Positions 9,017 through 17,581 of a DNA stretch of 64,000 nt are shown piece by piece. The stretch is from Verrucomicrobiia bacterium (GTDB taxonomy: Bacteria > Verrucomicrobiota > Verrucomicrobiia > Opitutales > Cerasicoccaceae). The translations under genes and the position numbers were made by a program. Location of the stretch: positions 186,001-250,000 of the forward strand of contig JAUIHT010000003.1 of the NCBI GenBank assembly GCA_030432235.1. Direction: 5' to 3'. Position 1 is the first letter of the stretch, and each line of letters opens with the position of its first letter. The notes under the pieces were generated by a model. The model was given only the letters and a program-made list of their open reading frames with translations, was not told the origin of the DNA and searched no databases.

Positions 9017-9748
9017 ATGAGCGAATGGCTGTGGTTCTGGCTGGTCCTGTTTCTCAGTGGGGCCGTCCAAGGGATAACCGGTTTCGGCTTCGGCATGCTT
9101 GCGATTGCCTTGCTGGCGCTGGTGATCGACGTCCGTACGGCCTCTTCCTCCATCGCGGTGGTCGGCTTGTGTCTAAACATCGCCATGTTCCTGAAGCTGC
9201 GCCGGGACTTTCGCTTTGAGCGGGTTTGGCCGATGATCCTCGCTACCGGGCTGGCCGCTCCCGTGGGCATCCTGTTTTTAACCAGAGCTCCCGAACGGCT
9301 GATCATCTGCATCCTGGGAGTCGTCATGATGGCCAGCTTCATTCACATGAAATGGCCCAAGAAAACCAAGCCGAAGCCCTGGCATCCCATCTATCTGGGG
9401 GTGCCCTGTGGCCTCGCCGGCGGTTGGGTCGGCGGTGCTTTCGGCGCCGGCGGACCTCCCCTGGTAGCTTTTCTGATGACCCAACAGTTCCCGCTGCCTC
9501 GCTATATCGCCAGCCTGCAACTGGCCTTCGCCGTCGCCTCCTGCACACGCGTGATAGCGCTGTCGCAGACCGGCTTCTTCAGCGGCCCCATCATTATGCA
9601 AGTCATGATCGGCGCGGTGATTGCCGCAAGCGGGGCCATCCTTGGCTACCATGTGGCAAACCGTATTCCGAAACGCCTGCTGGCCAGCGGCACCATCTGG
9701 TTCTTTGGCGCAATCGGCGTCTATTACCTGATCAGAGGACTACTGTAA
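9017..9748 (+). CDS. TauE/SafE family membrane permease
   Basis: 243 residues with about eight hydrophobic segments and the duplicated family motif: GAVQGITGFGFGMLAIALLAL in the N-half and GLAGGWVGGAFGAGGPPLVAF in the C-half. The family exports sulfite, sulfoacetate or related organic anions; substrate here is not evident. It lies 14 bases after the GntR/LacI regulator on the same strand and may be cotranscribed with it, and stands across from the ArgH-like lyase, so a small catabolic or detoxification unit is possible. Converges with the gene at 9771. Confidence 0.85.
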   Translation: MSEWLWFWLVLFLSGAVQGITGFGFGMLAIALLALVIDVRTASSSIAVVGLCLNIAMFLKLRRDFRFERVWPMILATGLAAPVGILFLTRAPERLIICILGVVMMASFIHMKWPKKTKPKPWHPIYLGVPCGLAGGWVGGAFGAGGPPLVAFLMTQQFPLPRYIASLQLAFAVASCTRVIALSQTGFFSGPIIMQVMIGAVIAASGAILGYHVANRIPKRLLASGTIWFFGAIGVYYLIRGLL

Positions 9749-9770
9749 TTACGCCGGGCAAGAACAGGGA

Positions 9771-10490
9771 TCAGTTCTCAACCGTGAACAACTTAACCGG
9801 TGAGCTTCGCAACAGCTCTCCATGTTCACCGACTTCGTGGAACTGAGAAGCGTCCGTCTCGGTAATGAATACGCTCAGCCGACGCTGAGGCCCCAGCGCC
9901 AGCAAATTGGATGCGACGACGCGCCACTCTCCGTCCTGCTCCCGGGCGACCTTGACCTTGAGCTTCACCCGGTCACCGGCAACCATCCTGGATTCCCCGG
10001 GCTCCAAGCGAAAGGTATCTTCCCCGGCCAGGACCGCTACGGTCTGCTTGCTCACATTCATCACGAGCGCATGACCACCGGGGAACGAATCCATGGCAGG
10101 CACCGCGACGGGATGCACCTGATAGGCAAACTGGCCAGTGGGGAAAAAGAGCAGAATCACATTTTTAGCCTCCGCCGGCAACTCCACCTGGGCCACATTG
10201 CGGCGCACCTGTGGCTCGACCGTGGTATCCGTGGTGAAAAAGTGGACGAGTCGGTCTCCACCGTACACGATGGGACTGGACTTACGAAAGGCGGGCACCA
10301 TCCATTCCTGCCCTTCGCCACCGTTTCCCACTTCGAGTGACGGAATCGGTCTCTCCCAGGCGACCGCAGTCAAGGTCACATCGCTCACCGTGTCGGGAAC
10401 CTCTCGCGCCTGGCTTTGCGCGCTCACGTTGGCGCACAGCATGCATAAACTGAACGCAACGAGGGCCGTTCTGAAAATACGTACAGACAT
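9771..10490 (-). CDS. Exported protein of unknown function downstream of Verru_Chthon-A-like gene
   Basis: 239 residues with a signal peptide (MSVRIFRTALVAFSLCMLCA, cleavage after VSA). The mature part is beta-rich without recognised catalytic motifs; WERPIPSLEVGNGGEGQEW and VHFFTTDTTVEP are noticeable. ATG at 10490 is chosen since the TTG one codon upstream is less likely. The start lies four bases after the stop of the 1172-residue protein, so the two are cotranscribed and probably work together at the cell surface or in the periplasm. I do not recognise a named family. Confidence 0.6.
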   Translation of the reverse strand: MSVRIFRTALVAFSLCMLCANVSAQSQAREVPDTVSDVTLTAVAWERPIPSLEVGNGGEGQEWMVPAFRKSSPIVYGGDRLVHFFTTDTTVEPQVRRNVAQVELPAEAKNVILLFFPTGQFAYQVHPVAVPAMDSFPGGHALVMNVSKQTVAVLAGEDTFRLEPGESRMVAGDRVKLKVKVAREQDGEWRVVASNLLALGPQRRLSVFITETDASQFHEVGEHGELLRSSPVKLFTVEN

Positions 10491-10493
10491 CAA

Positions 10494-13400
10494 TCAAATT
10501 TCTCCGGCATTCAACCAACGGAAGGAAACCAGGCGAAAGCCACGCCCCAGATTTGCGGCCACGGTTGCCTCCGCAGCAGTCATGTCCGCGGGTTTTGTCC
10601 AGGCCGGTGTGACCTCGCCCACATATTCCGGGTAACGCTGGACGACTGCTTCGCACCAGGCCCGTCCATCCGGATTTCCGGTAACCGGATTCAAAGACTC
10701 GCCGTAGGCACGCACAATAAACGTGTCCGAGCGCGCGGAGATAACCGGACCGAGCGGCTGGAGCACATCCGCCTGCGTCAACCAACCGGGAATGCCCATG
10801 GCAGCGGGGCCTTCGCCCGCCCGCCAATCCATATAGCCGACTTTCATGTTCTCGTTCGGCATGACGATATCCGCAAAGTCGTCGGCCAGGTCGTCGTTGA
10901 GGCCGGAGGTATCGATGGCCATCTGCAGAGCGCCGCGCAAACCCAGCTCGGTCGCCGCCGTTTCGGGCGCATTGCGGTTCCCACCGCCATCCGGCTGTTG
11001 CACATAGGGAGAGTCGACCAGCTCACGGTTGATAAAGTGCCCCAGTGACAGGAAAGGGCCACGCAAACGAACCTGCCTCACCATGTGCTCCGCCAAGGCG
11101 TCAAGCTGGTCCGATGTCAAATCGCGAAAGCCCGCCCAGGCCTCGTCACTGGTGCCATTGTCCGCATCGTTACTGCCTAGCGTTTGCTTGAGTGAACGCG
11201 GCAGGGGCGCCTCCAGCACATTGCCGTCGAGCGAGAGATCGTGCAATGCCCCAAACATGGCACGCCAGGCTTCCACTGAGGTGGAATTCACATTGAACGC
11301 ACCGTCCAGCATCAGGTAGGCCGCCACCCGCTCTGCATCCCGGACCTGGGTATCGGTCAGGCCGTCTTCACGGAAGTGCAAACGGCCATTGGGCAGAACC
11401 GTGTCGAGCGCTGGGCTGAAGCTGCCCGATTGGGGAACCGTGGAAAAGAAATAACTGTCCCAGAGTGTCGCGTTTAGCAGATAGGACATATCAAAGGTGT
11501 CCTCCTGGTTGGACCATAGGCTCGATTTCGTCGCATAGCTTCCGGTCCACTGAGCCTCGGTGTGACTTTCGTTACGCCTCACATAAGGCGAGGCCCAGGC
11601 ATTACCCAAGGCTTGCCCCGGCTGGCTCGAAATCGACACCCGGTCCATAGCTGTTTGTGTCGCAGAACCAAGCTGATCATTGGCCGCCGACAGATCCGCA
11701 TGTCCCAGTTGCCCGATGGATAAAAATACCGGAGCGGCGTCAGAGCCACTGCGCGGAATGTCATACATCGCAAAGTCATATTTGCCACCAAATGCTTCGT
11801 CCAGGGACATGCCCCAGAATACCTCGTCAATGCCACCGGCGGAAAACGCATCCGGCGCAACCGAATTTGAGCCGAAGGCCAGCGGATTATGGTTGGACCC
11901 GCGCGCAGCCACCAAGTGCGTATGCGTCTGCTCGATAATCTGCGCACGGATATTATAGTCGGCGTGGACACGCACGCTGTAGAGAGGCATCTGCGTTACC
12001 GTGGGCAGTTGCCGCTTGATCGTGAATCCGGTAAAGGTACCACCGATACCGGGCAGGGAGCCAACGATGGCACTTTCGGGCGGGACAAAACCGATGTGCT
12101 CCTGACGCTGCAGTATGGTCTTGGAACCGCCCTGATACATATTCAAATGAGTGTGGTAGGAGCCACCCGTTTCGGAGCTGTTACCATCCGGGTCATTCGT
12201 CGCGAATATGTCGTAGTCCCAACTCGTATTCGTATCCGTATTGGTGGGCTCTTTACTCGCCTGTATGGTCAGGGCAGTGGCGGGATTGAAGCCCTCCATC
12301 AACTCCACAACCTGGGATTCGGAACCGGTGACGGGTGTGTCCTCCGACAGTGAAAATACCGTGGCCCGACCAGCAGGAATGGTTACCGGACCGGTGCGGA
12401 ACCTGAAGTTGTTCATCAAATAACGAACGTCTTCACGGTAGACAATCTCATCACCCACTTCGAAGCGGGCATGGAAACGCTTGGAACTCTGTGTCTCGTG
12501 AAAATTAAAGTCCAGAGAATCCACCTGAATCGGCACCGTGTAGGGATTGCCGATAACGAATGCCACCTGCACACGTATTTCAAAACTATCCGTGTCGGTG
12601 CGCACCGCACTGTAGGCGATGCGATACTCCAGCACGACCGCGGTGATACCCATCTCCGTGGCGGAGGCAGGCCGCATTGTAACCGCGCCGCTATCCTTGC
12701 CAAAGTCATAGTAGGATTGCAACCGCTCCCAAGTGGGCCCGAACTCCGGTCGCACTGTATCGGCGCCTGCCACTGAGAGAATCGCCGTGCCACCACCGGG
12801 AAGCGAATCACCGCCGGGAGTCACACTGTTTTCCAAGTAGTAGCTCAAATCCTCGCGCAAGCCACCCCTCTGCGTATCCGCCAAAACGCCGGAGGAGCTC
12901 ACAGAAACATCGTGAAAGCGCACATTGCCCGAGGTATTGCTAAGCCCAGGAACCATCGCCAGTTGATCGAGTTGGACTATCTGCTCCAATTCGCCCGATC
13001 CGGAATCGATAGCGTCGAATCCGCTAATCCATTCCGAACCCGCCCGCTGTGCCACCAGATAGCGGTAGCTGCCTTCCGCTGTCGCAGGATCGCTGCCGCT
13101 ATCAGCATACGGATCCCGCCGGTCAATGCGTGCCTTGATGCCTTCATCACCCACCCAATAGGCATACTTGCCCGAGGTGGCGGCGCCGCTCCCTACCGGT
13201 ACTTTTGGAGCCACGACAAAGTCCGCGGTCGTCGTGGGGAAGCCCAGACTGTTCGGACCGACCAAAAGCGCCGCTTCCTCGCCGCCAACAGTCACCGTGG
13301 AAGTCGGCAACATGGTCGTACTCAAACCACTGACGGCATCGGTCGCCATAGAGGCATCGGCCGCATCCGACGGATTAACGCTGCCGAAGCCCGTGGGATC

Positions 13401-14012
13401 CGTTGACGTGGAGTAGTTGCTTCGGTCCGCCCCGCTGACAAGCCAACCCAGGAAAACCGCTTCAGGCGTCTTCGTAAAGATGTCACCCGGTGCATCCGCC
13501 GGCGCCCAGACGCCGGACCAGTGGCGGGAACGCGTGGACCAGTAAGCACTGATATTAGTGGCCCAGGCGTCCATGGCGTTATCGTAACCCGAATCACTGC
13601 TGGGCTCCGTGGGAGACGTGGGCAAACCCGGTAATCCAGAGGAAAGCACATCGGCGGAGGCGGACGTACGCCGATCTGGTCCCGCCAGCTTTTGGATATC
13701 GCCCAACGCGATATTGAGACCCAGCAACGCATTTTGCTCAGCCTGGAATTGGCTTTTGGCCCGTACCGCCGCCCCGGTTTCAATATAGGTCAGTGATGAC
13801 AGAGAAACCAGCAGCAAGAGCAGGAAAGCCAGCAAGGTAAGGGACGCGATAAGGGCAAAGCCCTGCCGGCCCGCGATATTGTTTCGCTCCCGGCGACCAA
13901 TGCGTTGAGGCACATTATCCGTGAGCAGCCTGTGCCGACCAGAAGCCGGGAGGCCTTGAAAGTGCTCGTGCGGAGAAAAGTTTTCCTCTCGTGTTGTTGG
14001 GGTAGAATTCAC
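10494..14012 (-). CDS. Verru_Chthon cassette protein A-like giant prepilin-like protein
   Basis: 1172 residues. After a hydrophilic leader of about 52 residues comes RQGFALIASLTLLAFLLLLL (about 49-68), a class III/PilX-type prepilin-like N-terminal membrane helix with Glu after YI, followed by a very long extracytoplasmic part rich in Ser, Thr, Asp, with NALLGLNIALGDIQKLAGPD right after the helix. This layout fits the Verru_Chthon cassette protein A family of Verrucomicrobia; partners B, C and D are not adjacent. The first start is GTG at 14012; a GTG at about codon 34 (before PQRIGRRERNN) is an alternative. Followed immediately by the 239-residue exported protein. Confidence 0.7.
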   Translation of the reverse strand: MNSTPTTREENFSPHEHFQGLPASGRHRLLTDNVPQRIGRRERNNIAGRQGFALIASLTLLAFLLLLLVSLSSLTYIETGAAVRAKSQFQAEQNALLGLNIALGDIQKLAGPDRRTSASADVLSSGLPGLPTSPTEPSSDSGYDNAMDAWATNISAYWSTRSRHWSGVWAPADAPGDIFTKTPEAVFLGWLVSGADRSNYSTSTDPTGFGSVNPSDAADASMATDAVSGLSTTMLPTSTVTVGGEEAALLVGPNSLGFPTTTADFVVAPKVPVGSGAATSGKYAYWVGDEGIKARIDRRDPYADSGSDPATAEGSYRYLVAQRAGSEWISGFDAIDSGSGELEQIVQLDQLAMVPGLSNTSGNVRFHDVSVSSSGVLADTQRGGLREDLSYYLENSVTPGGDSLPGGGTAILSVAGADTVRPEFGPTWERLQSYYDFGKDSGAVTMRPASATEMGITAVVLEYRIAYSAVRTDTDSFEIRVQVAFVIGNPYTVPIQVDSLDFNFHETQSSKRFHARFEVGDEIVYREDVRYLMNNFRFRTGPVTIPAGRATVFSLSEDTPVTGSESQVVELMEGFNPATALTIQASKEPTNTDTNTSWDYDIFATNDPDGNSSETGGSYHTHLNMYQGGSKTILQRQEHIGFVPPESAIVGSLPGIGGTFTGFTIKRQLPTVTQMPLYSVRVHADYNIRAQIIEQTHTHLVAARGSNHNPLAFGSNSVAPDAFSAGGIDEVFWGMSLDEAFGGKYDFAMYDIPRSGSDAAPVFLSIGQLGHADLSAANDQLGSATQTAMDRVSISSQPGQALGNAWASPYVRRNESHTEAQWTGSYATKSSLWSNQEDTFDMSYLLNATLWDSYFFSTVPQSGSFSPALDTVLPNGRLHFREDGLTDTQVRDAERVAAYLMLDGAFNVNSTSVEAWRAMFGALHDLSLDGNVLEAPLPRSLKQTLGSNDADNGTSDEAWAGFRDLTSDQLDALAEHMVRQVRLRGPFLSLGHFINRELVDSPYVQQPDGGGNRNAPETAATELGLRGALQMAIDTSGLNDDLADDFADIVMPNENMKVGYMDWRAGEGPAAMGIPGWLTQADVLQPLGPVISARSDTFIVRAYGESLNPVTGNPDGRAWCEAVVQRYPEYVGEVTPAWTKPADMTAAEATVAANLGRGFRLVSFRWLNAGEI

Positions 14013-14036
14013 GAAGGGTTATACGCATCTATAGTT

Positions 14037-14789
14037 TTACTCCCTCCCCATTGCAGCATCAAATTGAGCCTGATGAATCAATTCGATGGACGCAACGGCG
14101 AAGCGTTCCCCCAGAAGACGATAGCCTTCCCTGGTATAGTGGATATCATTCTTCGAGCCGTTTAGATCATCCGTGTCGACCCAGGCATAATGGGGATTAC
14201 TCTCGGCAACCTGGACCTGAATATCGCGAACCATTGTCCAGTCCGGTCTGATAACATTCTGCATGTCCGTATCGCTGATTCGACCGATGACCACATAGAT
14301 ATCATCGCGGCCCAAGTCGCGTCGCAATTGGTCGAACAGTCGCTCCAGACTTGCCGCATAAACATCGCCGTGGCCTCTCTTGGCGTCTCCCTCGCCCTGC
14401 ATCCAGATCAACGTAACGGTTTCAATGTCCTCTCCCTCGATTGCCGCCTTCACTTTGGCAATCAACCGCTGATACAAGTCACCCGTCACTTTTGGAGGCT
14501 GGCCCGATGAAGGCTGCCACCCCTCAACCCATCGCCAAATCGGCTGTCCGCCCTCGGAGTCTTTGACGATAATCACATTGTCTTTTCCGAATGCCCGATT
14601 GATTTCGGGCAGAAAGATATGTGTGTGATTAAAGAGCTTCATGTTGGACTGGCCGGATAAAACAAACAGATGCTTACCCATTTCTTTGCCCTGCAGCGAA
14701 GCCACCCCGAGAGAAACCAAGAGGCAAAGACACAGCCGCATTGTCTTGCTCCATCCAAACCGATACCGCACATTGTAAGGTTGCTTCAT
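14037..14789 (-). CDS. Exported SASA/CE6-like carbohydrate esterase
   Basis: 250 residues. FVLSGQSNM (nucleophile Ser block), VTLIWMQGEGDAKRG (block III) and NDIHYTREGYRLLGERFA (Asp-x-x-His) are the markers of the sialate O-acetylesterase/DUF303 family, SGNH-fold enzymes that remove acetyl groups from glycans. A signal sequence (MRLCLCLLVSLGVASLQG) begins 16 residues after the selected start. The ATG at 14789 overlaps the stop of the GH39-like gene as TGATG, which argues for translational coupling and for one deacetylase/glycosidase unit. A longer frame exists from 14849 but would overlap the upstream gene by 60 bases. Confidence 0.8.
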   Translation of the reverse strand: MKQPYNVRYRFGWSKTMRLCLCLLVSLGVASLQGKEMGKHLFVLSGQSNMKLFNHTHIFLPEINRAFGKDNVIIVKDSEGGQPIWRWVEGWQPSSGQPPKVTGDLYQRLIAKVKAAIEGEDIETVTLIWMQGEGDAKRGHGDVYAASLERLFDQLRRDLGRDDIYVVIGRISDTDMQNVIRPDWTMVRDIQVQVAESNPHYAWVDTDDLNGSKNDIHYTREGYRLLGERFAVASIELIHQAQFDAAMGRE

Positions 14790-16315
14790 CAGTTCTTGTG
14801 GATGACTTCCACGTAAAAGGTTTGAGGACCGCGGCTTTCCCGAATCCATTCCATGGCGGGACTTTGAGGGTCGTTGGCTACTGGCACACTGATGCTTACT
14901 CCGTCATCGGTTATCTTCAGGCCTCCGGTCAGGTCCGTTTTTTGGCCAGCGATATCGACGCGGGAAACCGATTCGACGGCCCCGCCCAGATTCTTGAAAT
15001 GCAGGTCAATCGCCTTGACTCCATTCACCACCGCCAAGTCGGCGTACAAGCTGCCGTCCATATGCACCGCGACCACAACACGATTATCGATACGAAAGGC
15101 CTCGAGGCTCTTCTTACCCGGATGCAGCTCGGGACCAAGGGCAGGCGTTGCTGTTAGCCCGGAATAGCTTGCCATATTCTGCCCCTCCAAAAGTCGAGCC
15201 AATGCAATGATGCTATGGCCATGGGCCGAAAGCCGATCACCCGTGAAGAAAGTGCGGTCCTTGGACGTCTCACGCTCGGAAAGGCGCGGATTTTTATAGG
15301 AAAAGAAAAACAGTTTGTATTTGTCCGCGTAATCCCAGTCATTCGTCAGCGCCCAATAGAGAAAGCGTGGGTAATTGTTGCTGATCCAGCCGGGGTTCGG
15401 GGAATTGGCCAACTCCGTCTGCCAAATCCCCATATCTCCGCGCCCGCGTGCCACGGCCGCCTCGCGAAGTTCCGCGAAAGCCATCGGCGTCATATAGTGA
15501 ACATCAAGCGCATCAATGGAACCCCATGCCTCGTGGCGGTCCAGCAGCTCGACCAACTCGGACACCGGAGCCCCATGAATCCAGCCGCCGTAAACCACTT
15601 TGCCGCCGAGCTCGTGGATAATATTGGCCGCCGGCAAGTGAACACGCTTCATGTAGGTATCCAAATCCCCGTCCCAAAATCCGCTCTTGGGGTGGGCCTC
15701 ATTCCAAACCTGGAAGTACTCTACTTCATAGGGGGCCTGCTTCAAGGTGCCGACAACCTTGCGTACATAATTCTCCCAATCCTGAACATGGTAGGAGGCC
15801 AGCGGTATTTTGTTCTTTCGAAAACCGCCAATGACAAATGTCTTTTCCAGCATCCAGGGCGCATCGGCTGAACGGCGCGTATAAGTCCGGCAATCATAGT
15901 CCCCATTCGGACGCACTTCGATCTCACGGCGCCAGCGATCCCCATACTCGACCTCGTAAGGGACATCCAAAGACAACTCCTCCGAAGACCAACTGGTGTT
16001 ATAACCCAGCATCGGGAGCGTTTCCACACCATGCTCTTTGAACTGGGCGATTGCAGCATAGGTTGCATCCAGGTATTCGGCATCCCAAGTCCCGGGCTCA
16101 GGCTCGGCGAATTGCCAAGAGACCCCATCCCGATTCCAGCCCACGGCAACTTGCCAGAATGGAGAATCCAGATTTTCCGGCACAGCCTGGCAAACGCCAC
16201 TGAAAGCGCGAAAGCTGGGCCCAGCCCACACCTCTTGCTCGGGCTTGCCATGAATGACGCTTGCAGCTGCCGACGTAACCAAAATAATTAATTTATAACT
16301 TTTAATGGATTGCAT
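14789..16315 (-). CDS. Exported GH39-like glycoside hydrolase (clan GH-A)
   Basis: 508 residues from the ATG at 16315, which starts the signal peptide MQSIKSYKLIILVTSAAASV and is preceded by an ACAGGAC stretch; an in-frame ATG six codons earlier is less likely. YFQVWNEAHPKSGFWDGD (acid/base Glu near residue 205) and MGIWQTELANSPN (nucleophile Glu near 301) fit the clan GH-A catalytic pair. The segment LPMLGYNTSW corresponds to MLGYTALW in the GH protein at 5 kb, so the two are related. The C-terminal 100 residues are beta-rich. Coupled to the downstream SASA esterase by TGATG; the PEP-CTERM protein gene precedes it by 34 bases, suggesting a three-gene polysaccharide operon. Confidence 0.75.
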   Translation of the reverse strand: MQSIKSYKLIILVTSAAASVIHGKPEQEVWAGPSFRAFSGVCQAVPENLDSPFWQVAVGWNRDGVSWQFAEPEPGTWDAEYLDATYAAIAQFKEHGVETLPMLGYNTSWSSEELSLDVPYEVEYGDRWRREIEVRPNGDYDCRTYTRRSADAPWMLEKTFVIGGFRKNKIPLASYHVQDWENYVRKVVGTLKQAPYEVEYFQVWNEAHPKSGFWDGDLDTYMKRVHLPAANIIHELGGKVVYGGWIHGAPVSELVELLDRHEAWGSIDALDVHYMTPMAFAELREAAVARGRGDMGIWQTELANSPNPGWISNNYPRFLYWALTNDWDYADKYKLFFFSYKNPRLSERETSKDRTFFTGDRLSAHGHSIIALARLLEGQNMASYSGLTATPALGPELHPGKKSLEAFRIDNRVVVAVHMDGSLYADLAVVNGVKAIDLHFKNLGGAVESVSRVDIAGQKTDLTGGLKITDDGVSISVPVANDPQSPAMEWIRESRGPQTFYVEVIHKN

Positions 16316-16349
16316 GTCCTGTAAACGAGTCAATGAGGACCGGAAAGGC

Positions 16350-17243
16350 TTAGCGCTTGTTTCGAACCCGGCGATTCCAGATCAAGTAAAGACCGCCGCA
16401 AAAAGCCGCCAGGATATACGGTACGGAGGATGACTCCGGAATAGCAACAGCCGTGTTCCAGTCATTGGCGATAACAAGCTCATCGTAAATGATGACATCA
16501 GAATTCTCAAGCGAGGAGCCGGTCCAGATGCCAAAACGGTCCATGCTGTCTCTGAATCCAGCCGCATCGGTAGCCGTGGCATCCGGAGAATTCTCGTCCG
16601 TGGAAGACGGGTTCACCCATAGAGAAATCGTTTCGTACTTCGTAGATACGCCCTTCTCCAGACGCATGATGACCAAGTAGGTCTCATCGACGTTGGCCGT
16701 TCCGGCCGAAATCACGCCGCGTGGCGGCGAGTTTTCCAAACGTGCGAAAAACGAGCCATCGGAAGGCGTACTGGTCAACCCAGTCAGCGAGGTATCGTGA
16801 ACCGCGGAGGAATTACCCGTGATATCCAGGTAGGAAGCGATAAAATCATTTCCGTCAAATACGTCGTTATCCAGGCGCATTAAAAAGCGCAGGTAAACGG
16901 TATCCGAGGTCACGAGATTGAATTGACGCTGAACCACCGTTTGCGCGGTGCCGGTGTTTCCATTAATGCTGAGCGCGCGGTTGCCGCCATCAATGCTAAT
17001 GCCGCCACTGTTGTAACTGAGCGACGTACCCGGATCGACAATACGGGAATAATTCGTGGGGGTACCGGCATAGGTGACCCAGCCTTCCGTCCAGCCGGTG
17101 CCCCCTTCCTGCCCCGAAATGGCGCCCGTGCTGTAATCGAAGCTGTCCGATGCCAAGGTTGCGGCACTGCCCTGATTCACCAACAGGAAAGTAGCCGAAA
17201 TCAATAATGATAAAGCGAGTTTAGATGATTTTGTGGGGTTCAT
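16350..17243 (-). CDS. PEP-CTERM-type exported surface protein
   Basis: 297 residues with signal peptide (MNPTKSSKLALSLLISATFL, cleavage after GSAA). The mature domain begins LASDSFDYSTGAISGQ, a common start of verrucomicrobial lectin-like PEP-CTERM proteins. The tail has IPESSSVPYILAAFCGGLYL followed by IWNRRVRNKR, a PEP-CTERM sorting signal with PES in place of PEP, hydrophobic helix and basic end. The frame is open upstream to 17393, but only the ATG at 17243 gives a signal peptide. First gene of a likely operon with the GH39-like enzyme and esterase; a 26-base dyad at 17401-17426 lies about 160 bases upstream. Confidence 0.8.
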   Translation of the reverse strand: MNPTKSSKLALSLLISATFLLVNQGSAATLASDSFDYSTGAISGQEGGTGWTEGWVTYAGTPTNYSRIVDPGTSLSYNSGGISIDGGNRALSINGNTGTAQTVVQRQFNLVTSDTVYLRFLMRLDNDVFDGNDFIASYLDITGNSSAVHDTSLTGLTSTPSDGSFFARLENSPPRGVISAGTANVDETYLVIMRLEKGVSTKYETISLWVNPSSTDENSPDATATDAAGFRDSMDRFGIWTGSSLENSDVIIYDELVIANDWNTAVAIPESSSVPYILAAFCGGLYLIWNRRVRNKR

Positions 17244-17581
17244 TGTAGCTTGTGTGTTTTCGATTGGGTGTGGGTGTAAGCGGTTTATGGGGATCGTTAA
17301 AACAACCTGCCTCCTGTTTATTGGTCGCCTCCCCGAGACTGGCATCGCCCGAGAACACGGACAGTCAGGCAGGGTAACCGACCAAACGAACAAGGTTTAA
17401 AGTTTATTTCTTCGAAGAAACTAACTTTGGAAGAATTGTCAACCGGATTTTTGCCAAGCTTTTCCCAAATCCACGAGAATCACCTTAGCCAACCCCGACT
17501 ACGGTCGGCGGCGAGCTAACCATGACACCATTCTGTGGAACAGTACTTCATGCCTGAATTAATCAGGTAGCCGTCCCGGAT
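17244..17581. other. Intergenic region between nifA 3' end and the PEP-CTERM/GH operon
   Basis: 338 bases without a credible gene. It holds the leader and promoter zone of the minus-strand PEP-CTERM/GH39/esterase operon, including the strong dyad at 17401-17426. The part next to nifA (about 17440-17581) shows no clear rho-independent terminator. Confidence 0.6.
17401..17426. promoter_or_regulatory. 26-base palindromic operator candidate
   Basis: Dyad centred between 17413 and 17414: perfect core TTTCTTCGAAGAAA, with outer arms AGTTTA and CTAACT raising the match to 11 of 13 pairs. The 12-base core is identical to the dyad in front of the GntR/LacI regulator (7846-7857). It precedes the minus-strand PEP-CTERM/GH39/esterase genes, so control of these by that regulator is a direct inference. 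Confidence 0.6.
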
